A DNA stretch of 62,406 nucleotides from Candidatus Pseudoscillospira faecavium (GTDB lineage Bacteria > Bacillota > Clostridia > Oscillospirales > Oscillospiraceae), in contig CAJFVV010000035.1 in the NCBI GenBank assembly GCA_904420565.1, positions 1-62,406 on the forward strand. The letters run 5' to 3'. Below the pieces are notes generated by a model. That model was not told where the DNA came from. It searched no databases and saw only the letters and a program-made list of their open reading frames with translations. This document shows positions 58,779 through 62,406 of the stretch, piece after piece (the first letter of the stretch is position 1; each line of letters starts with the position of its first letter). Made by a program: the position numbers and the translations under genes.

Positions 58779-59465
58779 TTACTGCATCGCCTTTGCCAAT
58801 TTCACAAACAGGTCATCACTGTATTTGTAATAGCTCAGCCAGTCGATTGTAGTATCAGACAAACCGGCCTTGCTTTTCAGGATGCTTTTCGCTTCCTCTA
58901 CCGTCATATCCCTCACCTCCCGATAGGCAATCCCTAACGTTTTCAAAATGCCCTTTGCATAAGCCACGGCAAACGCCTTGCGCTTTTCCTCCGTGTTGAT
59001 CTTCTGATAATCTGCGCTGTCAATAAAGGCACACTCCAGAATCACTGCCGGGCAGCTCGTCTGGCGGATAAAGCCGAAATAATCCTTGCCCGCGCTGTTT
59101 GCTTTGGTTTTCAGGCCCCGGCTTTTGTAACCGGCAGCGATCACCGCCGCTTCGATATTTTGTGCCAGCACCTTGCCTTTGCCGCCGCCCAGAGTGTGGT
59201 AGGCTTCAAAGCCCATCCCGCCGCCGGCATTGGTGTGGATATCCACCGCATAATCAGGGCCAAAAGCGTTGCACTCCTTGACTTCTTCGCTGGTAGTGTC
59301 ATCCTCATCCACCGTGCGGCTGATGCCAACCGTCACGCCGTGGCGCTGCAGCTCGCTGCGCAGGTGCAGCGCAATGGATAAATTGACGTCCTTTTCCTTC
59401 AGTCCGTTGCCCACAGCTCCGGCATCGCTGCCGCCGTGCCCCACACCGATAAATACTTTGCTCAC
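58779..59465 (-). CDS. N-acetylmuramoyl-L-alanine amidase (phage endolysin type)
   Basis: A 228-residue Amidase_3 enzyme cutting the bond between muramic acid and the stem peptide. Zinc ligands are in FIGVGHGGSDAGAVGNG (His), EVKECN (the usual Glu region) and VDIHTNAGGG (His), and the catalytic Glu is in VILECAFIDS. A C-terminal 45-residue tail (MTVEEAKSILKSKAGLS) probably binds the wall. The GTG at 59465 is 6 bases after AAGGAG. No signal peptide is present, so release needs a holin. A broken holin gene lies nearby, pointing to a decayed prophage lysis cassette. Confidence 0.88.
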   Translation of the reverse strand: MSKVFIGVGHGGSDAGAVGNGLKEKDVNLSIALHLRSELQRHGVTVGISRTVDEDDTTSEEVKECNAFGPDYAVDIHTNAGGGMGFEAYHTLGGGKGKVLAQNIEAAVIAAGYKSRGLKTKANSAGKDYFGFIRQTSCPAVILECAFIDSADYQKINTEEKRKAFAVAYAKGILKTLGIAYREVRDMTVEEAKSILKSKAGLSDTTIDWLSYYKYSDDLFVKLAKAMQ

Positions 59466-59511
59466 ATGTCGCTCCTTTCCGGGCAGAAAAAAGCCGCCCC
59501 TGCCAAATCTG

Positions 59512-59540
59512 TTGACAAAAGCGGCTAAACACGATAAAAT
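59512..59540 (+). promoter_or_regulatory. Promoter of the antitoxin-like antisense RNA
   Basis: TTGACA (59512-59517), 17-bp spacer, TAAAAT (59535-59540). It faces the toxin gene. TTGACA is followed by AAAGCGG in the same way as at the toxin promoter. Confidence 0.75.
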
Positions 59541-59546
59541 AAAGCC

Positions 59547-59640
59547 AGTAAGAGCGGCTGCCATTGCCGTGGCGGTCGTCCCTGTATGAGTTTATAGCTC
59601 GAAGGAAACGCCGCTTACCGCTATGGTGGGCGGTTATTTC
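59547..59640 (+). ncRNA. Antisense RNA opposite the holin-like toxin (probable type I antitoxin)
   Basis: A transcript from the promoter at 59512-59540 would run about 90 nt toward the toxin gene. It ends in the hairpin CCGCttaCCGC-tatg-GTGGgCGG followed by TTATTT (59610-59640), which overlaps the toxin stop codon region at 59634. No frame with a ribosome site is present. Its 5' region shares CCAGTAAGAGCGGC (59545-59558) with the 5' region of the toxin mRNA. Convergent transcripts sharing a 3' overlap are the hallmark of par/RNA II and RatA-type antitoxins. Confidence 0.65.
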
Positions 59641-59723
59641 TTGCGCATCGTAATCGTAACGATCAGAGTTGCAAGCGCGATCAACACGAGCGTGTATGTA
59701 AACATATCGCTAAATGTCACCAT
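59634..59723 (-). CDS. Holin-like type I toxin (29 aa)
   Basis: A 29-residue peptide on the minus strand: MVTFSDMFTYTLVLIALATL followed by IVTITMRKK. One hydrophobic helix with a Lys/Arg tail and the MVTF start match what I remember of the family called putative holin-like toxin (Hol_Tox), type I toxins that damage the membrane. AGGAGATGCGGCG leads to the ATG at 59723. Its promoter is at 59779-59808. The antisense RNA on the other strand overlaps its 3' end. It lies in a prophage remnant between endolysin and holin genes. Confidence 0.8.
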   Translation of the reverse strand: MVTFSDMFTYTLVLIALATLIVTITMRKK

Positions 59724-59778
59724 CGCCGCATCTCCTGTTGAGGAAGTGGACAACCTCGCCGCTCTTACTGGTTCTGTC

Positions 59779-59808
59779 ATCATAGCATGGATTTCCGCTT
59801 TTTGTCAA
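59779..59808 (-). promoter_or_regulatory. Promoter of the holin-like toxin
   Basis: On the minus strand TTGACA (59808-59803), 18-bp spacer, TATGAT (59784-59779). Confidence 0.7.
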
Positions 59809-59836
59809 TTTTCGCCGCCTTCACAGGGCGGCTTTT

Positions 59837-60067
59837 TCATTTGTCTTTTTTGGGCGCATTGTAGGTCAGCGCCTGGGCACTGTCGCCGATACCCGCCGTG
59901 GTGGGGTCAATGAATACGGCCAGCACTGCCAGCACAACGGTCACAATCTGCACGGGATTGCGCAGCACATCCACAATGCAGGAACCAACTGCTTCCCAGC
60001 TGGTAAAACTATGAGGGTCAACGCCGATGGCTGTAATGCAGATGGATACAATGCCACTGTGTTTCAT
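59837..60067 (-). pseudogene. Phage holin, 5'-truncated
   Basis: The C-terminal part of a phage holin of the Phage_holin_1 type: SFTSWEAVGSCIVDVLRNP, VVLAVLAVFIDPTTAGIGDS and AQALTYNAP are the family's conserved end. The usual N-terminal membrane helix (about 25 residues) is absent. The frame extends upstream to 60139 with unrelated sequence and no ribosome site. An ATG at 60067 has no Shine-Dalgarno site either. The gene appears broken by the rearrangement that brought in the repeat array at 60116. It may still be expressed as a fragment. Confidence 0.6.
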
Positions 60068-60172
60068 AATCGTGCTGCCGGATACAGGAACATACACCGC
60101 AGAAGAAATCAGTACATTCGGTTGACACAGCGCGTGCACCGGTGCAAAATGGGATCAACGGAGGTGCTTTTA

Positions 60173-60358
60173 ATGGAGAACAAGGACAAGTACCAGCAGG
60201 CACGGGATTTGCTGGAGGGATTCAACGAGCGGTGCAAGAACGGCGAGGAACTGACCGAGGAAGAACATATGGAGGGCTTCAAAGCAATGGTGCTCCTGTT
60301 CGGTTCCAGAATACAGGAGCTGCCGGACGACGAGCAGGAGAATTCGGAATCCAAGTAG
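60173..60358 (+). CDS. Tiny acidic helical protein, array copy A (61 aa)
   Basis: A 61-residue protein, MENKDKYQQARDLLEGFNER followed by a CKNGEELTEEEHMEGFKAMV segment and an acidic tail. ACGGAGGTG lies 8 bases before the ATG. No known domain; the charge pattern suggests an amphipathic helical pair. It is 75% or more identical to copy B at 60743, and most differences are silent third positions (for example AAC/AAT, GGC/GGG, ACC/ACA), so it is under selection as protein. A TTGACA-17-CAAAAT element precedes it. Confidence 0.65.
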   Translation: MENKDKYQQARDLLEGFNERCKNGEELTEEEHMEGFKAMVLLFGSRIQELPDDEQENSESK

Positions 60359-60742
60359 AAACTGTACCGGATTTTGCCCTGAGAGACCGTGGTATCAAAG
60401 ATGGGACAGGATATTCCAGAGACGGCGTAATTTATTTGAGCGAAAACCTTTCGGACGAAGACGCGCTGGAAGTGGTCAACCATGCTCTGCAAACAGATAC
60501 GCTTTATAAGAAAAAAGAAGAACCCACTGATACGGAGTACAATACCCATCGTGATGCGATGGATCCTGCACCTTACGTCCGAAACGTGCCGCCGTCAGGT
60601 TCTTCTGCAAATAGTATAGCAGAACCGGCGCAGAAAGGTAAGCTGGAAGCCCGGCTGCCAACTTATGCGCAGGCGCAGGCGGCAAGAAATGCGGTTGACA
60701 GGGAGCGCGCGGCGGTGCAGAATGAAGAAGGAGGTGCTCTGA

Positions 60743-60919
60743 ATGGAGAACAAGGACAAGTACCAGCAGGCACGGGATTTGCTGGAGAGGCTCAACGAGA
60801 AGTGCAAGAATGGGGAGGAAATGACAGAGGAAGAGAGTATGAAGGGATTCGACGCACTATTCCTTCTGTTCGGATCACGAATTCAGGAGCTTCCAGACCA
60901 GCAGAACAATATGGAATAA
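60743..60919 (+). CDS. Tiny acidic helical protein, array copy B (58 aa)
   Basis: A 58-residue paralogue of copy A: MENKDKYQQARDLLERLNEK, then CKNGEEMTEEESMKGFDALF and LLFGSRIQELPDQQNNME. GAAGGAGGTG lies 7 bases before the ATG. The upstream 50 bases, including TTGACA, are also repeated from copy A. It is nested in a different frame from the 408-codon open frame. Function is unknown; phage small-protein genes of this type often precede a large structural gene. Confidence 0.65.
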   Translation: MENKDKYQQARDLLERLNEKCKNGEEMTEEESMKGFDALFLLFGSRIQELPDQQNNME

Positions 60920-60946
60920 TCTCGCAGGAATATGGAGGTACTGAAT

Positions 60947-61021
60947 ATGGAAACGAAGAAGACGCCGGAAGAGGACGAAATCATGAAGTGGTTCGAGGAA
61001 CTTTTGGAAAACACGAAATAG
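60947..61021 (+). CDS. Tiny peptide gene in the array (24 aa)
   Basis: A 24-residue peptide, METKKTPEEDEIMKWFEELL and four more residues. TGGAGGTAC is 8 bases before the ATG, so translation is credible despite its size. It is acidic and helical and may be a shortened relative of the neighbours. It lies 27 bases after copy B and 33 before copy D. Confidence 0.45.
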   Translation: METKKTPEEDEIMKWFEELLENTK

Positions 61022-61054
61022 AGAATAATACCAGGCTAAAGGAGGTGGCATTGG

Positions 61055-61249
61055 ATGCCAATGGATATGGAACAGGCCAGGAAAATTTGGGAGAATACCT
61101 GCGAGAAAGTGAATCGGGGAGAAGAATTGACAAAGCAGGAGGAAATACAGGGGCTTTTGGCGATGTTCGATATGCAGGCGTGGGACGACCAGCAGGAAGC
61201 GGAGGAATCGCAGAAATCGCAAGAGAATACGGAATTGAGACAGAAATAG
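61055..61249 (+). CDS. Tiny acidic helical protein, array copy D (64 aa)
   Basis: A 64-residue divergent member: MDMEQARKIWENTCEKVNRG followed by EELTKQEEIQGLLAMFD and an acidic Gln/Glu-rich tail. The spacing Q-A-R-x-x-W/L-x7-C/V-x-x-G-E-E-L-T matches copies A and B. AAAGGAGGTGG lies 9 bases before the ATG. In the overlapping frame it is followed by a second copy of the YGI-x-E phage-protein block seen after copy A. Confidence 0.55.
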   Translation: MPMDMEQARKIWENTCEKVNRGEELTKQEEIQGLLAMFDMQAWDDQQEAEESQKSQENTELRQK

Positions 61250-61534
61250 TAAGTGCAGAACACCTCGCTCAAAAAGGCTATAATCAGAAAACGGGATATG
61301 CAAAAGGCGGGAAAATTTATGTTAGCGAGCAGCTGCCGGAACATGCGTATAGCTTCCGATTTTTATGAGCGCTGCAAAGGAAAGCATGGATAATATGTTG
61401 TTATTCCGCAAAACAATGCACCATCAAAAATGTCAGCAGTTTGGGATAAAATGCTGACAGAAAATGCCAGGTTTCTCCGGCTGTATTGCCCTGTTTTTTA
61501 GGCTATAATGCCCCAGACTGCCCTATTTCCCATA

Positions 61535-62080
61535 ATGAAATATAAGAAGGTGAAGAAAACTTTGACATTTGACATGCTGGATGCCAAACTCGGTGACGAC
61601 GCACCATTTTTAATATCTTTGTCAGACGGTTTGCAAGAGGAACTCCGTCTTGTCATTGCTGGAGCAATCGTTGGAAATACAGATGATAATATCCCTGATT
61701 TTGAAGGAACGGATGACGCAACAAAACGGGCAATCCGTGCCGTATTGGCAAAAACCCGCCCCATAGAAGCAAATGAGCAATGCTCTTTTGAGATATGCTT
61801 TCACAACTATATCACTTACCGGATCAGAAATGAATCTTTCAGCTCATATGACCCCGAAGCAATCGGAAACGGGCGGTATCTTATTATTTTTGAAAAATCA
61901 GAGTTTCTGTCAAACCTGCATATTACGACAGATGCGCAGGTGCTGGACGACGGCTCCTATTATCCCGGGAAGTGGATTCATTATGGGATCTATACCCAGA
62001 ATCACATTATTGATGTGATCGCTCAGGATGCGCCAGATATTTCTGAAATAAAAAATACGAACAGTTTTGCTTCCATTTGA
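61535..62080 (+). CDS. Orphan protein of unknown function (about 181 aa)
   Basis: An intracellular protein of about 181 residues, MKYKKVKKTLTFDMLDAKLG, with a compact alpha/beta look (SDGLQEELRLVIAGAIVGN, SFEICFHNYITYRIRN, GSYYPGKWIHYGIYTQNH). No signal peptide and no motif I recognise. It has a lower-GC composition than the core genes. The start is uncertain: neither 61508 nor 61535 has a good ribosome site, and AAGGTGAAG could serve a TTG at 61559. A 13-bp direct repeat (TGCCCTGTTTTTT) flanks it at 61487 and 62160, so it may be a cargo or immunity-like gene carried into the prophage. Confidence 0.6.
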   Translation: MKYKKVKKTLTFDMLDAKLGDDAPFLISLSDGLQEELRLVIAGAIVGNTDDNIPDFEGTDDATKRAIRAVLAKTRPIEANEQCSFEICFHNYITYRIRNESFSSYDPEAIGNGRYLIIFEKSEFLSNLHITTDAQVLDDGSYYPGKWIHYGIYTQNHIIDVIAQDAPDISEIKNTNSFASI

Positions 62081-62256
62081 AACAAAGAAAGGCTTAATGG
62101 CATAAGGCAGAACCATCACTGCAGATGTTTCCGCCTTGTGTGTTGCCCCGATTCCACGCTGCCCTGTTTTTTTCCTCTTTTTCTTTCCATATTTACGGCT
62201 CACCACATCGCAGAGAACTATAACGCTTGTTTCTTACAAAAAAATACATAAAAGTG

Positions 62257-62285
62257 TTGACAAACAATCAGCACACCGCTATACT
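62257..62285 (+). promoter_or_regulatory. Promoter of tRNA-Leu (CAG)
   Basis: TTGACA (62257-62262), 17-bp spacer, TATACT (62280-62285). The 170 bases between the orphan gene and this promoter hold nothing else that I can identify. Confidence 0.8.
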
Positions 62286-62323
62286 ATGGGAGTGCCTTAA
62301 AAAAGCAGCTTTATATTGCATAT

Positions 62324-62406
62324 GCGCGAGTGGTGGAATTGGCAGACTCGCTAGATTCAGGTTCTAGTGTGCATTACGCACGTGCGGGTTCAACTCCCGC
62401 CTCGCG
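62324..62406 (+). tRNA. tRNA-Leu (anticodon CAG), cut by the window end
   Basis: A class II tRNA: acceptor GCGCGAG, anticodon stem CTAGA / TCTAG with loop TTCAGGT and anticodon CAG, long variable arm (TGTGCATTACGCACG) and T-arm GGTTCAACTCC. The last base of the acceptor (and CCA) lies beyond the window. Confidence 0.93.

Larger units (their letters stand above)
60142..61368 (+). other. Long open frame overlapping four tiny genes (phage protein fragments)
   Basis: A 408-codon frame runs without stop through this low-GC segment but has no ribosome site at its GTG start. Between the tiny genes it encodes parts that look like a larger phage protein, for example ETVPDFALRDRGIKDGTGYS and GVIYLSENLSDEDALEVVNH, and a similar later block REYGIETEIVSAEHLAQKGY with GGKIYVSEQLPEH. 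Within the tiny genes, differences between copies are mainly silent in the other frame, so this frame is not the conserved one there. It is probably a chain of gene remnants joined in frame, possibly still dual-coding. Confidence 0.5.

Noticed and set aside
58596..62406. attL/attR repeats of the tRNA 3' end
   Set aside because: No exact copy of the 3' end of tRNA-Leu(CAA) was found at the other end of the segment; the tRNA-Leu(CAG) T-arm is only similar as expected between tRNAs.
1..62406. CRISPR array or complete insertion sequence
   Set aside because: No regularly spaced repeats of 25-40 bp and no transposase motif were seen on either strand.

Overview
The window reads as a chromosome segment of an anaerobic Gram-positive bacterium of the class Clostridia, probably Oscillospirales. 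This is inferred from GGAGG-type ribosome binding sites, textbook sigma-A promoters (TTGACA-17-TATAAT), a T-box leader, tRNA genes with encoded CCA, many ferredoxin-type Fe-S proteins, clostridial DUF families (DUF1385, DUF4358, DUF6110) and a holin-like type I toxin. Most genes are moderately GC-rich. The last 4 kb, an origin-like gap near 23 kb and the regulatory gaps are clearly AT-richer.

Layout. 0-4 kb: end of an aconitase-family hydratase, then a Fur-family regulator with its own metal (probably zinc) ABC importer and two Fur-type operators. 4-7 kb: a PEBP-family protein and a GH3 glycosidase on the minus strand. 7-11.6 kb: a SleB-like wall hydrolase, RecQ, a DEDDh exonuclease and a DUF4358 lipoprotein. 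11.6-15.5 kb: two tandem promoter-hairpin-terminator units that look like small RNAs, an AraC regulator, and an operon (26-aa peptide, DUF6110 protein, P1B-type ATPase) with AraC-style direct repeats at its promoter. 15.6-19.2 kb: Fe-alcohol dehydrogenase, sugar acetyltransferase, membrane Fe-S protein, ferredoxin and Crp/Fnr regulator. 19.3-21 kb: a structured RNA with its own promoter and terminator in front of an ABC exporter locus collapsed by deletion. 21-23.5 kb: a gene of unknown function, an array of hairpin repeats, tRNA-Thr and an AT-rich DnaA-box cluster.

23.5-35.2 kb: polA-rimI-tsaD, a molbindin, malQ, a small membrane protein, sdaA, a probable noncoding RNA, a lipoprotein and cysE-cysS behind a cysteine T-box. 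35.3-39.7 kb: three related ferredoxin-type proteins around hypA-hypB. 40-44.6 kb: an XRE regulator with a divergent lipoprotein gene, and a TetR regulator with an ABC exporter and an MFS transporter. 44.6-58.3 kb: ilvE, a P-loop kinase-like protein, a copper-amine-oxidase-N-type exported protein, then a long minus-strand housekeeping run (pgsA, HHH protein, rimO, nitroreductase, recX, recA, prmC, DUF1385, histidine kinase, response regulator, repeat lipoprotein). 58.5-62.4 kb: a decayed prophage segment between two tRNA-Leu genes. It holds an endolysin, a holin-like toxin with a convergent antisense RNA, a broken holin, an array of four tiny genes nested in another open frame, and an orphan gene.

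Transcription runs mostly rightward up to about 22 kb and mostly leftward from 23 to 58 kb. All assignments come from reading the sequence and remembered family motifs; no database search was run.
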